The notes beneath the pieces were generated by a model. It ran no database searches and was not told the origin of the DNA. It worked only from the letters and a program-made list of their open reading frames with translations. A program made the position numbers and the translations under genes. A stretch of 64,000 bases of DNA from positions 6,634,001-6,698,000 of the forward strand of contig NZ_JADWYI010000001.1 of NCBI RefSeq assembly GCF_016904885.1, written 5' to 3'. Positions 42,579 to 52,073 of this stretch are shown here, one piece after another. Each line of letters starts with the position of its first letter. Within the stretch, counting starts at the first letter, position 1. The DNA comes from Archangium primigenium. Lineage in GTDB: Bacteria > Myxococcota > Myxococcia > Myxococcales > Myxococcaceae.

Positions 42579-44750
42579 TCAGGCCTTCATTTCCAGACGC
42601 GGCGCGGCCGACCCGCCGCCCGGGCCATTCGCCGTCTTCTCCTCGGCGAGCACGGCCTTCTCCTGGGCGGACTTCTCCATCGCCAGCTTCGTCAGGGCGC
42701 TCTCGTCCGCGGCCCGGCGCGCCTCGCGCTCCTTGTAGCGGCGGATGGCCGGGGCCATGATCTCCCCGATGAGCCCCCGGTAGTCCATGCCCGCGCCCTG
42801 CGCGATGAGCACCAGGTCGCTCCACCCCGGCGTGAGCCCCGGCAAGGGGTTGCACTCGATGAAGTAGATGCGCCCCTTGTCGTCCATGCGGAAGTCGATG
42901 CGCGCCACGTCCCGGCACCCCAGCGCCATGAACGAGCCGCGCGCCGCCGTGCGCAGCTTCTCGAGCAGCGCCGGCTCCAGCTTGGCCGGCGCGTCGTAGC
43001 GCACCCGGTCATTCCACTCCAGCTTGTGCTGGAAGCTGTACACCGGCGTCTTGTCCTCCTTGTCCAGGAAGACGATCTCCATGGGCGGCAGCACGCGCGG
43101 ACGCCGCTCGCCGAGCAGGCCCACGGTGAACTCCCGCCCGCCGATGTACTCCTCGATGAGCGCCGGCTGCTTGTAGCGGGTGACGATCTCCTTCACCACC
43201 TCGCGCAATTCCGCCTCGCTGTTGCACACGCTCTTGGTGAGCACGCCCTTGGAGGAGCCCTCCGCCACCGGCTTCACGATGAGCGGGAAGCTGCCGAAGT
43301 CCTTGTTGAGCCGCTCCTTGCCCGTGATCATCAGCTGGAAGTTGGGCGTGTGGATGCCCGCTTGGCGGACGATCTTCTTGGCCAGCGCCTTGTCCAGCGC
43401 GATGGAGAGCGTGGCCGGATCGCTGCCCGTGTAGGGGATGTCGAGCAGCTCCAGCATCGCGGGCACCTGGCTCTCGCGGTTGCGGCCCTTGAAGCCCTCG
43501 GCGATGTTGAACACGATGTCCAACGGCGTGCTCGCCAGCACGCTGGGCAGCTCCGCCGTGGCCTCCAGGTCCACCACCTCGTGGCCCCAGGACGCGATGG
43601 CCTCGCGGATGGTCTGCAGCGTGGTGGGCGAGTCGTACTCGGCCTCGCTGTCCTCCACCGACGCGGCGTCCGCCATGGGCTTCACGCGCTTGACGTTGTA
43701 GGTGAAGCCCACGCGCAGGGGGCCCGTCTTGCGCGTCGGCTTGCCCGCGCGCTTGCCGTCCTTGATCTTGTAGCGCCGCGCCGCGCTCTGGATGATGGCG
43801 TTGACCACGCCGTCCAGGTGCACGCCCTCCAGGTCCGCCGCGGCGTAGATGCCCGAGCCCGGCTGCAGGTTCGGCAGCGCGTTGATCTCCAGGAAGTACG
43901 GCACGCCCGCGTCGCTCAACCGGAAGTCGATCCGCCCCAGGTCCCGGCAGTCCAGCACCTGGAGGATCTTCTTGGACAGGGCGCGCATCTCCTCGGCCAC
44001 CTTGGGCGGCAGCCCCGAGGGCGCGCGCACCTTGACGAGCTGGTCGCGCTTCACCTTGAGCTCGTAGTCGTAGATGGCGTGCTTGCGGCCCGCCATGGCG
44101 GCCGGGTCGAAGTCGTAGCCCACCGGGTTGAGCACGCCGTCCTGCTCGTTGGCCACCGCGGCCAGGAAGGGCACGGTGATGTCCACGCCCCGGATGAACT
44201 CCTCCACCAGCACCCCGTTGGGGTAGCGCGCGAGCGCCTGGGCCACCTTCTCGCGGGCCTCCTCCACCGTCTCGGCCACCGAGTCCTGGGTGATGCCCTT
44301 GGAGGAGCCCTCGAAGTTGGGCTTGATGATGACGGGAAAGCGCAGCTCCTCGACCTTGAGCGCGGCGAGCTGCTCGACGAACTGCCAGCCCGGGGTGCGC
44401 ACCCCGTGCTCGGCGAGCGCGAGCTTGGTGAGGTGCTTGTCGAGCGTGAGCGCCAGCACGTAGGCGTCCGAGCCCGTGTAGGCGAAGCCCAGCTCCTCGA
44501 AGAGCGCGGGGTAGAAGGCCTCGCGGAAGCGGCCCCGGCGGCCCTCGGCGATGTTGAAGATGAGGTCCGGGCTGTAGGCCTCCAGGCGCGCCACGGTGCG
44601 GCTGGCGGGCCCGCTCACCTCGAAGCGCTCCAGGCGGTGGCCGAGCCGCTCGATGGCGCCGGCCAGGGTGTTCACCGTCTCCTGGGAGTCGAACTCCGCC
44701 TCTTCCTCGGCGTCGGACAGCTTGAGGTTGTACGTCAGCGCGATGCGCAC
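42579..44750 (-). CDS. Tandem D-Ala-D-Ala-ligase-like ATP-grasp protein
   Basis: 723 residues from a GTG start. Two homologous ATP-grasp units are fused: residues 1-330 and 347-690. Each has the Ddl-like opening (RIALTYNLK / RVGFTYNVK), NIAEGxxGRxRE, an YTGSDxxxLxxxLDKxLxK block, FPVIIKPNFEGSSKGI / FPLIVKPVAEGSSKGV, EEFIRGVDITV / EEYIGGREFTV, and a metal-binding C-terminal NALPNL / NPLPGL. Single-unit Ddl is about 300-360 residues, so this is a duplication-fusion. It should ligate a carboxylate to an amine using ATP; an unusual dipeptide or peptide cap is possible. The tail after 690 is Ala/Glu-rich. Downstream of the RDD gene by 3 bases. Confidence 0.88.
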   Translation of the reverse strand: MRIALTYNLKLSDAEEEAEFDSQETVNTLAGAIERLGHRLERFEVSGPASRTVARLEAYSPDLIFNIAEGRRGRFREAFYPALFEELGFAYTGSDAYVLALTLDKHLTKLALAEHGVRTPGWQFVEQLAALKVEELRFPVIIKPNFEGSSKGITQDSVAETVEEAREKVAQALARYPNGVLVEEFIRGVDITVPFLAAVANEQDGVLNPVGYDFDPAAMAGRKHAIYDYELKVKRDQLVKVRAPSGLPPKVAEEMRALSKKILQVLDCRDLGRIDFRLSDAGVPYFLEINALPNLQPGSGIYAAADLEGVHLDGVVNAIIQSAARRYKIKDGKRAGKPTRKTGPLRVGFTYNVKRVKPMADAASVEDSEAEYDSPTTLQTIREAIASWGHEVVDLEATAELPSVLASTPLDIVFNIAEGFKGRNRESQVPAMLELLDIPYTGSDPATLSIALDKALAKKIVRQAGIHTPNFQLMITGKERLNKDFGSFPLIVKPVAEGSSKGVLTKSVCNSEAELREVVKEIVTRYKQPALIEEYIGGREFTVGLLGERRPRVLPPMEIVFLDKEDKTPVYSFQHKLEWNDRVRYDAPAKLEPALLEKLRTAARGSFMALGCRDVARIDFRMDDKGRIYFIECNPLPGLTPGWSDLVLIAQGAGMDYRGLIGEIMAPAIRRYKEREARRAADESALTKLAMEKSAQEKAVLAEEKTANGPGGGSAAPRLEMKA

Positions 44751-44753
44751 GGC

Positions 44754-45398
44754 TTACCCCTTGGGGGACTGCGTGGGGGACTGCGTGGGAGACTGTGTGA
44801 TCGCGCGGCTCCGGCGAACCCGGGCCGCGGACAGGAAACGGCCCGGGACGCGCGCGGGCGTCACGGGCGAGCGCACGGCGGTGGTCGCCCCGGCGACGAC
44901 CTTGCCGTCCACCACCTGCGTCTGGGCCCAGGTGTCTCCGAGCCTCCAGCCGAGGGGGTCGCGCACGAGGCGCAGCGTCTCCACGCCGCCCAGGACGACG
45001 AGCGCGGCGAGGAAGGCCACCCGGCCCAGGGGCTCGGGCATCATCCCGAGCACGACGATGAGCGCCAGGGGGGCGTTGCGCAGGGTGCTGTCGCGGTGGC
45101 GCGCGGCCGAGCGCGTGGGCAGGTGCATCACCTTCACGCCGAAGATGCGCTTGCCCACGCTCTGGCCCTGGAGCATGCCGTCGGCGAGCAGGAGGAAGAG
45201 CATGGCCAGCACGCCGCCGGTGGCGCCGCCCACGACGAACAGGCCCCAGGCCACGGACACGTCCACCAGGCGCGCGCCCAGGCGCAGCACCAGCGAGGCC
45301 TTGGGGTAAGGCGAGCCTTCCTGTTCGTCCTGGCGCACCACCCGCAGGCTCTTGGGTCGCTCGGCGGCGTGGGGTCTCACGGGCGCGGGGACACTCAC
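44754..45398 (-). CDS. RDD-family membrane protein
   Basis: 214 residues from a GTG that overlaps the upstream stop (GTGA). RLGARLVDVSVAWGLFV gives the Arg-Asp signature, followed by three or four helices and QSVGKRIFGVKVMHLP, the second family motif. RDD proteins are poorly defined; some move Na+ or compatible solutes. The C-terminus ends in a short SPTQ repeat (SPTQSPTQSPKG). It belongs to a tight minus-strand run with the DUF4177 gene and the ATP-grasp fusion. Confidence 0.8.
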   Translation of the reverse strand: MSVPAPVRPHAAERPKSLRVVRQDEQEGSPYPKASLVLRLGARLVDVSVAWGLFVVGGATGGVLAMLFLLLADGMLQGQSVGKRIFGVKVMHLPTRSAARHRDSTLRNAPLALIVVLGMMPEPLGRVAFLAALVVLGGVETLRLVRDPLGWRLGDTWAQTQVVDGKVVAGATTAVRSPVTPARVPGRFLSAARVRRSRAITQSPTQSPTQSPKG

Positions 45399-45979
45399 GT
45401 GCCGGACTCCCCGTCGACCTTGGACTCGAACTCGGACTCGGGCTCCGGCTCGAGGATGAGGCCGCGCTCGGGGCGCTGGGGCTCGTCCAGACCGGCGAGC
45501 TGCGCCAGGCGCTCGTGGGCGCTCACCATGCCGGGCGGGCGCGCGTAGACGTACTCGCTGGCGGCGGCGTTGCCGGTGAAGTCCGGGGAGGCCACGAGCC
45601 TGGCCGTGGGCGAGCCCGTCTCGGACATCTCCCGGAGCCGGTCGCGCGCGGCGTCCGTGTCCGGTGCCGCCGGCTCGCCCTCGCGGGTGAAGAAGACGAA
45701 GGCCATGGCGGGCCGTTTGGAGGACTCGCGCATGGCGAACTGCACGCCATCCAGGGTCCAGCCCCGGGCGCTCCATTCATTCACGGTGCGATCGAGCGTG
45801 CCCTCGTCCACCGTGGACAGCTCGACGACCTTGTATTGGAGCAGCCGGGGCGCGGCGGCGATGACGGGACGGGCGGCCCCCGGACGTTTGCCCGCGCGCG
45901 GCGTGGGGCGCCGGGCGGTCGTCTTCGGAGGGGACGCCTTACGAGTGGGGGGCCGTTTCTTCTTCTTGCGGGGGGGCAT
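45395..45979 (-). CDS. DUF4177-domain protein
   Basis: 194 residues from MPPRKKKKRPPTRK; an earlier in-frame ATG at 46036 is poorly supported. A strongly basic Lys/Arg/Pro head (about 1-45) leads to a DUF4177-type domain (YKVVELSTVDEGTLDRTVNEWSARGWTLDGVQFAM). The rest is acidic, ending EPEPESEFESKVDGESGT. The basic head may bind nucleic acid. Function unknown. Stop overlaps the RDD start. Confidence 0.7.
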   Translation of the reverse strand: MPPRKKKKRPPTRKASPPKTTARRPTPRAGKRPGAARPVIAAAPRLLQYKVVELSTVDEGTLDRTVNEWSARGWTLDGVQFAMRESSKRPAMAFVFFTREGEPAAPDTDAARDRLREMSETGSPTARLVASPDFTGNAAASEYVYARPPGMVSAHERLAQLAGLDEPQRPERGLILEPEPESEFESKVDGESGT

Positions 45980-46051
45980 GGGCCGATCGGGATCTTTGCC
46001 CTCAAGGAGGGGGGTGGACGCAAGCCCCGTGTGCACGGGGGCGTCGCGGTG

Positions 46052-47026
46052 TCAGGCACCCAGCAACTGGGAGGCCTCGAGCGCGTGGTAGGTGATGATG
46101 AGGTCCGAGCCGGCGCGCTTCATGGAGGTGAGAATCTCCAGCGTCATCCGATTGCCGTCCACCCAGCCATTCTGGGCGGCGGCCTTCACCATGGCGTACT
46201 CGGCGGAGACGTTGTAGGCCACCACGGGGACGTCCACCCGGTCGCGCACCTGGCGGATGATGTCCAGGTAGGCCAGGGCCGGCTTGACGATGATGAGGTC
46301 GGCGCCCTCCTCCAGGTCCAGGTCCACCTCCTTGAGGGCCTCGCGGGTATTGCCGGGATCCATCTGGTAGCCGCGGCGGTCGCCGAACTGGGGGGTGCTC
46401 TGGGCGGCCTCGCGAAAGGGCCCGTAGAAGGCCGAGGCGTACTTGGCGGCGTAGGACATGACGGGCACGTCGGTGAAGCGCGCCGCGTCGAGCGCCGAGC
46501 GGATGGCCGCCACGCGCCCGTCCATCATGTCCGAGGGGGCGATGATGTCCGCGCCGGCCTGGGCGCACGTGACGGCCATGCGCGCGAGCAGGGGCAGCGT
46601 GGCGTCATTGGCCACGTGGCCCGCCTCGATGAGGCCGCAGTGGCCATGGTCCGTGTACTCGCACAGGCACACGTCCACGATGACGAGCAGGTCCGGCAGG
46701 GCGCTCTTGAGCTCGCGCACGGCCCTCTGGACGATGCCCTCGGTGGCGTAGGCCTGGGAGCCGTGGGCGTCCTTGAAGTCCGGAATGCCGAAGAGCAGCA
46801 CCGCCTTGACGCCCAGCGCCTGGGCGCGGCGGGCCTCGGCCACGGTGTGCTCCAGGGACAGGTTGAACACCCCGGGCATGGAGCCGATGGGGCGGCGCAC
46901 GTCCCGGCCCTCCACGACGAAGAGCGGGTAGATGAAGTCCGAGGGCGCGAGCGTGGTCTCGCGCACCATGTCACGCAGGGCGGCCGTGCGGCGCAGGCGC
47001 CGGGGCCGGTGGATGGGGTAAGCCAT
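46052..47026 (-). CDS. hemB: Delta-aminolevulinic acid dehydratase (porphobilinogen synthase)
   Basis: 324 residues, full length. It joins two 5-aminolevulinate molecules into porphobilinogen, the second common step of tetrapyrrole synthesis. The Zn-binding cysteines are present in [14 protein letters not shown]; the two Schiff-base lysines lie in [15 protein letters not shown] and [19 protein letters not shown] and YQMDPGN complete the active site. The start ATG at 47026 gives the normal N-terminus. It stands alone, 72 bases from the DUF4177 gene. Confidence 0.97.
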   Translation of the reverse strand: MAYPIHRPRRLRRTAALRDMVRETTLAPSDFIYPLFVVEGRDVRRPIGSMPGVFNLSLEHTVAEARRAQALGVKAVLLFGIPDFKDAHGSQAYATEGIVQRAVRELKSALPDLLVIVDVCLCEYTDHGHCGLIEAGHVANDATLPLLARMAVTCAQAGADIIAPSDMMDGRVAAIRSALDAARFTDVPVMSYAAKYASAFYGPFREAAQSTPQFGDRRGYQMDPGNTREALKEVDLDLEEGADLIIVKPALAYLDIIRQVRDRVDVPVVAYNVSAEYAMVKAAAQNGWVDGNRMTLEILTSMKRAGSDLIITYHALEASQLLGA

Positions 47027-47102
47027 GGGCGACGGTATAAACCGCCCGGCGCCGCCGGGCAGGAATTGTCACCCCGGGCCCGGCCCGACAGCGACCAGGG
47101 GG

Positions 47103-47294
47103 TCAGCTGCTCACGAACTGGGCCGTCTCCCGAGCCATGCGGGCGGCACGGCCCTCGGCCAGGTCCGCCTCGTGGAGTGCCCGGGCGTAGCGGATGCGCG
47201 CCGCCTCGGTGTTCGCCGCCAGCCCGCGCTCCGCGTCCGCCAGTTCCCGACGCGCCGCGCGCAGTTCCTTCTCCATCCATTCGTTGGTGAACAT
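47103..47294 (-). CDS. Short coiled-coil protein
   Basis: 63 residues from MFTNEWMEKELRAARREL, an Ala/Glu/Arg-rich helix throughout. GGGGAGAGAG lies upstream of the start, though spaced widely (about 12 bases). In GC-rich DNA short Ala-rich frames can arise by chance, so the evidence is moderate. Unknown family; no partner gene evident. Confidence 0.45.
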   Translation of the reverse strand: MFTNEWMEKELRAARRELADAERGLAANTEAARIRYARALHEADLAEGRAARMARETAQFVSS

Positions 47295-47550
47295 AGGTGT
47301 GCTCTCTCCCCGATTGAGCCCCAGCCATTGCACACCCCACGCCACACGGGCTCACCCCCCAAGGGTGCGAAACCACGATGGCCGCAGGACAGGGCAGCCG
47401 GGAGAGCCTGGAAGAAAGTGCGAAAGGTTGTTCCCGGGGTGCGCAAATCCTGGAGCAAGACGTGAGGACAGGTGCCCGCCCGCTCCCCTGCCCTCCGCCC
47501 GCCCCGCGCGAAGGCCGCAATGCCGGGCCGGGAGCGTCGTACAGTGAGGC

Positions 47551-48459
47551 GTGATCGCCATCGAGGTCGTGGGCTTGCGCAAGCGCTACCAGCGCCTGTG
47601 GAAGCCGGGGCATGAGGCCCTTCGCGGTGTGGACCTGGCCGTCCCCCAAGGCAGTGCGTTCGGACTCATCGGTCCCAACGGCGCGGGGAAGACCACCTTC
47701 ATCAAGAGCATCCTGGGCATCGTGCAGCCCACGGCGGGACAGGTGCGGGTGCTCGGGGGCTCGCCCGAGGAGCCCCGCATCCGGGCGCGCATCGGCTACC
47801 TGCCCGAGCGCCTGCACCTGCCGGGCTCGTGGCAGGCGCCCGCCTTCCTCGCCACGGTGGCGCGGCTCAAGGGCTTGAAGCCAGACGCCGCCGCGCACCG
47901 GCGCCTGCTCGAGCGCGTGGGCCTGGGCGAGGCCGAGGGCCGGCGCATCGGCGGCTTCTCCAAGGGCATGCGCCAGCGCCTGGGGCTCGCGGCGGCGCTC
48001 GTCGGCGAGCCGGAGTTGCTCATCCTCGACGAGCCCACCGACGGCATCGATCCGATGGGCCGGATGGAGGTGCGGCGCCTGCTCCAGGAGGAGGTCAAGC
48101 GCGGCGTCACCCTCTTCCTCAACTCGCACCTGTTGGCGGAGACCGAGCGGGTGTGTGATCGCGTGGCGATCCTCGCCCGGGGCCGCATCCTGCGGGAGGG
48201 ACGGCTCGAGGAGCTGTCGAGCCAGGGCGAGCGCTGGACGGTGCGCTTCGCGCCCGGGGCCGAGGCGCCCGCGCTCGCGGCGGCGGGCTTCGAGCGCACG
48301 GCGTCCGAGGGCATCTACCAGGTGGAGGCCTCGGACGTGACGGCGCTCAACCTGGCGCTGGACAAGGCCCGGGCCACCGGGGCGCTGCTCGTGGAGCTCA
48401 AGCGCGAGGCGAGGGACCTGGAGACGGTGCTGACGTCGGCCATGGAGGTGGCGGCATGA
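47551..48459 (+). CDS. ABC transporter ATP-binding protein
   Basis: 302 residues from a GTG start. Walker A is GPNGAGKTT, the Q-loop region follows, signature FSKGMRQRLGLA, Walker B LLILDEPTDGID and the H-loop NSHLLAE. The C-terminal extension (about 215-300) is the domain common in exporters of the CcmA/NatA type. It pairs with the permease that overlaps its stop by 4 bases. Substrate unknown; the third gene is probably an accessory. Confidence 0.93.
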   Translation: MIAIEVVGLRKRYQRLWKPGHEALRGVDLAVPQGSAFGLIGPNGAGKTTFIKSILGIVQPTAGQVRVLGGSPEEPRIRARIGYLPERLHLPGSWQAPAFLATVARLKGLKPDAAAHRRLLERVGLGEAEGRRIGGFSKGMRQRLGLAAALVGEPELLILDEPTDGIDPMGRMEVRRLLQEEVKRGVTLFLNSHLLAETERVCDRVAILARGRILREGRLEELSSQGERWTVRFAPGAEAPALAAAGFERTASEGIYQVEASDVTALNLALDKARATGALLVELKREARDLETVLTSAMEVAA

Positions 48460-49292
48460 GCGCCGTGATGGGAATCGCGGGGTACGTGCTGCGCGAAGCC
48501 GCGGCCCGCAAGTTCATCCTGGCCTTCCTCCTGGGCGTCACCGGCCTGCTGGTGACGCTCTCCTTGAGCCTGCGCATCGAGGTGGTGGATGGGGCCCTGG
48601 CCGCCTCGCGGCTGTTCGGCGAGTTGATGCCCACGGACATCCGCGCGGTGGACATGGCCCTGCGGCCGGTGTTCATGGTGGCCGCGGCCATCGTGTTCTA
48701 CGGCGGCAGCCTCTTTGGCATCGTGGCGTGCTCGGACTTCGCGCCGAGCCTCCTGTCCCCCGGCCGCATCGAGCACCTGCTCGCCCTGCCCCTGCGCCGC
48801 TGGCACCTGCTGGCGGGCACCTTCCTCGGGGTGATGACGCTCGCGGTGCTCGGCGCGGTGTACGGCTCGCTGGGACTGGTGCTCATCTTCGGGGTGAAGA
48901 CGGGCTACTGGACGGTGGGGCCCATCATCGCCGCGCTGCTCGCGTGCGTGAGCTTCGCGGCGGTGTACGCGGTGATGCTCACCACGGCGACGCTGGTGCG
49001 CAGCGCGGCCCTGTGCGCGGCGCTCGGCGGCGTCACGCTGGTGCTGGGCGTGGTCGCGGGCTACCGCGCGCAGATCGCCCCCTTCATCGAGGGGGGGGTC
49101 TCCCGCTCGGCCTTCGAGGCGGTGACGGTGATGATGCCCCGGCTGTCCTCGCTCGCGAACGCGAGCATCGACCTGGCGGCCTCGCGGCCCATGGAGGTGC
49201 ACTCGCTGCCCCTGCTGCTGGGTGGGGTGTTGGTGTTCAGCCTGGGGGTGCTGTCCCTGGGCTTCTGGTGGTTCGAGGGGAGGGACTACTGA
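48456..49292 (+). CDS. ABC transporter permease (ABC-2 type)
   Basis: 278 residues with six hydrophobic segments: FILAFLLGVTGLLVTLSL, MVAAAIVFYGGSLFGIVA, FLGVMTLAVLGAVYGSLGLV, PIIAALLACVSFAAVYAVML, AALGGVTLVLGVVAG and a last helix LLGGVLVFSLGVLSLGFWWF. The loop SPGRIEHLLALPLRRWHLLAGTFLG is the amphipathic coupling segment seen in ABC-2 permeases that work with NatA-type ATPases. TGATG overlap with the next gene by one base. Confidence 0.85.
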   Translation: MSAVMGIAGYVLREAAARKFILAFLLGVTGLLVTLSLSLRIEVVDGALAASRLFGELMPTDIRAVDMALRPVFMVAAAIVFYGGSLFGIVACSDFAPSLLSPGRIEHLLALPLRRWHLLAGTFLGVMTLAVLGAVYGSLGLVLIFGVKTGYWTVGPIIAALLACVSFAAVYAVMLTTATLVRSAALCAALGGVTLVLGVVAGYRAQIAPFIEGGVSRSAFEAVTVMMPRLSSLANASIDLAASRPMEVHSLPLLLGGVLVFSLGVLSLGFWWFEGRDY

Positions 49293-50416
49293 TGCGCGCA
49301 GGCCGTGGACGCTGGCTGGTGGTCGCGGGAGTGCTGTTCGGTCTCGCCGCGTGGCTCATGATGTCCGGACAGGGTCAGGAGGAGGCCCCGCCCCGCCCCA
49401 GGGTGGAGTTTCCCCGCCGCCTGCGTGACCCCGAGGTCCAGCGCCTGGAGCGCCGGCGCACGTACATCGCGCCCGTGGCGGCGAGCGAGGCCCCCGCGAC
49501 GCCCGAGCCCGTGCGGCCGAGGGATCCCGTGCTCGCGGCGCTGCCCCGGGGCAAGGGCAAGTCGGCCGTGGTCATCGAGGCCAATGCCCTGCGGCACTCG
49601 CCGCTCGGGGAGATGGTGCTCGAGTGCCTGATGCGCCGGGGAAGCGCGCAGCTGGAGAAGTTCAAGCAGGACACGGGCGTGGATCCGCTCCAGGACCTGG
49701 ACCGGATGGTCATCACCGACGACGGCATCATCCTCTCGGGCAACTTCGGGGACCCCCGGCTCAAGAAGCTCCTCACGGGCGAGTCCCAGGCGACCTACGA
49801 CTACGGCAAGGGGGGGCGGCTCTTCGAGCCGTCCGAGGAGAAGACCCTGGCGGACGGCACCAAGCGGCGGCGCGATGCGTCTCCCATCGGCATGTGGAAC
49901 GACCAGATCCTGGTGCTCGGGGACACGACGTCCGACGTGAAGGACGTGCTCGACCGGGTGGAGGGACGCGGGTCCGAGGAGTCGCCCGTGCTCTCCGAGC
50001 AACAGACGTACGGGGAGATGTACGGGGTGCTCTCGGTGGCCCAGCTCCAGCAGTTGCTGCCGCCGGATCAACAGGAGCTGGCGCGGCGGTTGGCGGAGGT
50101 CGCCGAGAACGTGGAGCTGCACGTGGACGCGAGCAGGGACTTCGCCATGACGGCGCGTGTCCGGGGCATGGACGCCAACAAGCTGACGGACCTGGGCAAG
50201 TCCCTCGGTGGCGCGCTGTCGCTCGCGCGCATGCGGGCCCAGGCCGAGGGCGACACGAAGCTCGCGCAGCTCCTGGACTTCGCCAAGGTGCGGCCAGACG
50301 GGGACTCCTTCAACCTGGAGATGGCCGTGCCGCTCGAGGTCATCAAGAACCAGCTCGCCATCTGCCGCGAGCAGCAGGACAAGGACGCCCCGCCCCCCGC
50401 GCGCGCCGCGCCCTAG
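49292..50416 (+). CDS. Single-span membrane protein accompanying the ABC transporter
   Basis: 374 residues: one N-terminal membrane helix (WLVVAGVLFGLAAWLMM), then a Pro/Arg-rich stretch and a soluble domain of about 300 residues, probably outside. Segments VVIEANALRHSPLGEMVLECL and VLGDTTSDVKDVLDRVEG suggest repeated alpha/beta units. No catalytic motif or known family recognised. Translation is coupled to the permease, so it may help load or sense the cargo. Its stop and the stop of the convergent DUF1015 gene share the palindrome CTAG. Confidence 0.65.
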   Translation: MRAGRGRWLVVAGVLFGLAAWLMMSGQGQEEAPPRPRVEFPRRLRDPEVQRLERRRTYIAPVAASEAPATPEPVRPRDPVLAALPRGKGKSAVVIEANALRHSPLGEMVLECLMRRGSAQLEKFKQDTGVDPLQDLDRMVITDDGIILSGNFGDPRLKKLLTGESQATYDYGKGGRLFEPSEEKTLADGTKRRRDASPIGMWNDQILVLGDTTSDVKDVLDRVEGRGSEESPVLSEQQTYGEMYGVLSVAQLQQLLPPDQQELARRLAEVAENVELHVDASRDFAMTARVRGMDANKLTDLGKSLGGALSLARMRAQAEGDTKLAQLLDFAKVRPDGDSFNLEMAVPLEVIKNQLAICREQQDKDAPPPARAAP

Positions 50417-51558
50417 GCCTCCGGGTCGAGGAAGAGCAGGCCCGCGGGCGGCGCGGGCTCCACGCGCAGCGTCTTGGGCGGCAGGCTCTGGGCCGCCTCC
50501 ATCACCGCGCGCACCTCCCAGAGCGGCGGCGGGTTGAGGGCGAAGCCCACCTGGAACGTCCCCGCCCGCACGTCGCGCACCAGCGCGTCCAGCCCCTGGA
50601 TGGCGAACACCTGCGGGTGCCCCGGCGCCTCGGGCTCCTGGATGCCCATGACCGTGCGGAGCACCAGCGCGTTGAGCAGCGCCAGGTCCAGGCTGCGCAG
50701 CGTGGGGTTGCGCGGCGCGGCCTTGAGGTGCGCCAGGTCCAGCCCCTGCCGGAAGCGGAGGATCTTCCCCCGCCCCTCGGGCAACACCAGCAGCACCGCG
50801 TGCTGTCCGCGCACCATCGTCGCCAGCCGCTCGCTCGCCAGCGCCACGCCCCGGGCGGACGTCAGCGGCTCGTCGAGTTCGTAGACGCGCGCGTACGCCG
50901 TCACCAGGCGCAGGAAGGTGTCCTCCTGGAAGGTCGATACACCCTTGATGGCCCGGTGCACCGGCTCGAAGTGCAGCCCGGGATCCGACAGCGGCACCAC
51001 GGCCGCGAGGCTCGGCCGACGGGCGTCCAGCTCCGCCAGGGGCCGCAGGGGCGCGTCATCGAGCACCGCCTGGATGCGCCGCGCCACGGGCGAGGGCTCG
51101 ATGCGGCGCAGCGACATGGGCGCGCCCTGGAAGGTGCCCTGCCACACGACGCTGCCCCGCTCGGCGGCTTCCGCCAGCAGCCCCTTGAGCACGCCGTGGT
51201 CGTCCGCCGCCAGGGTGACGGTGGGCTCCACCTGCGCGGAGCGCGGACGGTAGGGCTCGCTCTCCAGGGGCTCGGCGGCGTCCGGCGCGAGCGCGCACAA
51301 GAGGAAGCGCACGGGAGGCGCGCCCAGAACGCCCTCGGGGTTGTGCACCTCGGCGAGGTAGAGCGCGGGCCGGGCATCCCGCAGCAGCGAGCCCGCCTCC
51401 CGCCACCGGCCCAGCTCCGCGGTGGGATCCACGCGATCCAACAAGGGCCGGACCGAACTGGCTCGGGGCGGCGCATTGAAGGCCGCGCCCGCGGCATCGG
51501 CCGACAGATGGGACTCGAGCGACGGAATCAGAGCGGAAAAAGGAAGGACTCGCGCCAT
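50413..51558 (-). CDS. DUF1015-family protein
   Basis: 381 residues from MARVLPFSALIPS. It matches DUF1015 in order of segments: an N-terminal PFSALIPSLES, HNPEGVLGAPPVRF, a DDHGVLKGLLA segment, FEPVHRAIKGV, and C-terminal RFRQGLDLAHLKAAPRNPTLRSLDLALLN. The canonical HPE-like histidines of some members are only partly kept. Members are uncharacterised, often near serine or amino-acid metabolism genes. It is convergent with the ABC accessory gene. Confidence 0.75.
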   Translation of the reverse strand: MARVLPFSALIPSLESHLSADAAGAAFNAPPRASSVRPLLDRVDPTAELGRWREAGSLLRDARPALYLAEVHNPEGVLGAPPVRFLLCALAPDAAEPLESEPYRPRSAQVEPTVTLAADDHGVLKGLLAEAAERGSVVWQGTFQGAPMSLRRIEPSPVARRIQAVLDDAPLRPLAELDARRPSLAAVVPLSDPGLHFEPVHRAIKGVSTFQEDTFLRLVTAYARVYELDEPLTSARGVALASERLATMVRGQHAVLLVLPEGRGKILRFRQGLDLAHLKAAPRNPTLRSLDLALLNALVLRTVMGIQEPEAPGHPQVFAIQGLDALVRDVRAGTFQVGFALNPPPLWEVRAVMEAAQSLPPKTLRVEPAPPAGLLFLDPEA

Positions 51559-51752
51559 GCCGCGAATCTGGGGACGCGCTCGCCCACCCGCCCGTGGAGG
51601 TTTCTCGCCCGAGCGGCGGCCAGGGGGCCATGCGCCAGGCGGCCTCGCATCACTGTTGACTTCCAGGCGCCTCGCGGCGAGACCCGACTTCCCATCCCTG
51701 GCCGGGCTCACTACCCCCGGTAAAGGACGGAATAACCGCGAAGGAGCAACCG

Positions 51753-52073
51753 ATGGGCATGATGAAGTTCGACGTCCCCCACTCCCTGTCGAAGGACGAA
51801 GCCCGGCAGCGCGTCGAGCAGCTGCTCAAGTACTGGAAGGACAAGTACGGCGTGCAGTCCAACTGGAGCGGTGACGGAGCGAAGGTGAACGGCAAGGTGA
51901 TGGGCATCAGCCTGGACGCCAACTTCACCATCACCGACGGCGTCATCCAGGGCGAGGGCACCGACCCCGGCATGCTGCTGCGCGGCAAGGCCAAGTCCTA
52001 CATCCAGGACAAGTTCAGCACGGTGCTGGACCCCAAGAAGAGCCTGGACGACGTGAACAAGGGCCTCGCCTAG
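51753..52073 (+). CDS. Polyhydroxyalkanoate-granule-type protein (PHA_gran_rgn)
   Basis: 106 residues; GAAGGAG lies 6 bases before the ATG. The sequence PHSLSKDEARQRVEQLLKYWKDKYGV plus W-S-G-D-G and GISLDANFTITDGVIQGEGTDPGMLLRGKA fits the small family named after polyhydroxyalkanoate granule regulation; the beta-strands after residue 35 are typical. Its stop TAG abuts the stop of frzF directly (TAGCTA), leaving no room for a terminator. Link to PHA in this organism is not shown. Confidence 0.75.
   Translation: MGMMKFDVPHSLSKDEARQRVEQLLKYWKDKYGVQSNWSGDGAKVNGKVMGISLDANFTITDGVIQGEGTDPGMLLRGKAKSYIQDKFSTVLDPKKSLDDVNKGLA

Noticed and set aside
42067-42918. 283-codon minus-strand frame overlapping the ATP-grasp gene
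   Set aside because: Its upper part overlaps conserved ATP-grasp coding; only the lower part is real and belongs to the broken lipoprotein gene.
47295-47550. Possible small RNA or gene in the 256-base spacer before the ABC genes
   Set aside because: No convincing frame, promoter pair or hairpin could be found.
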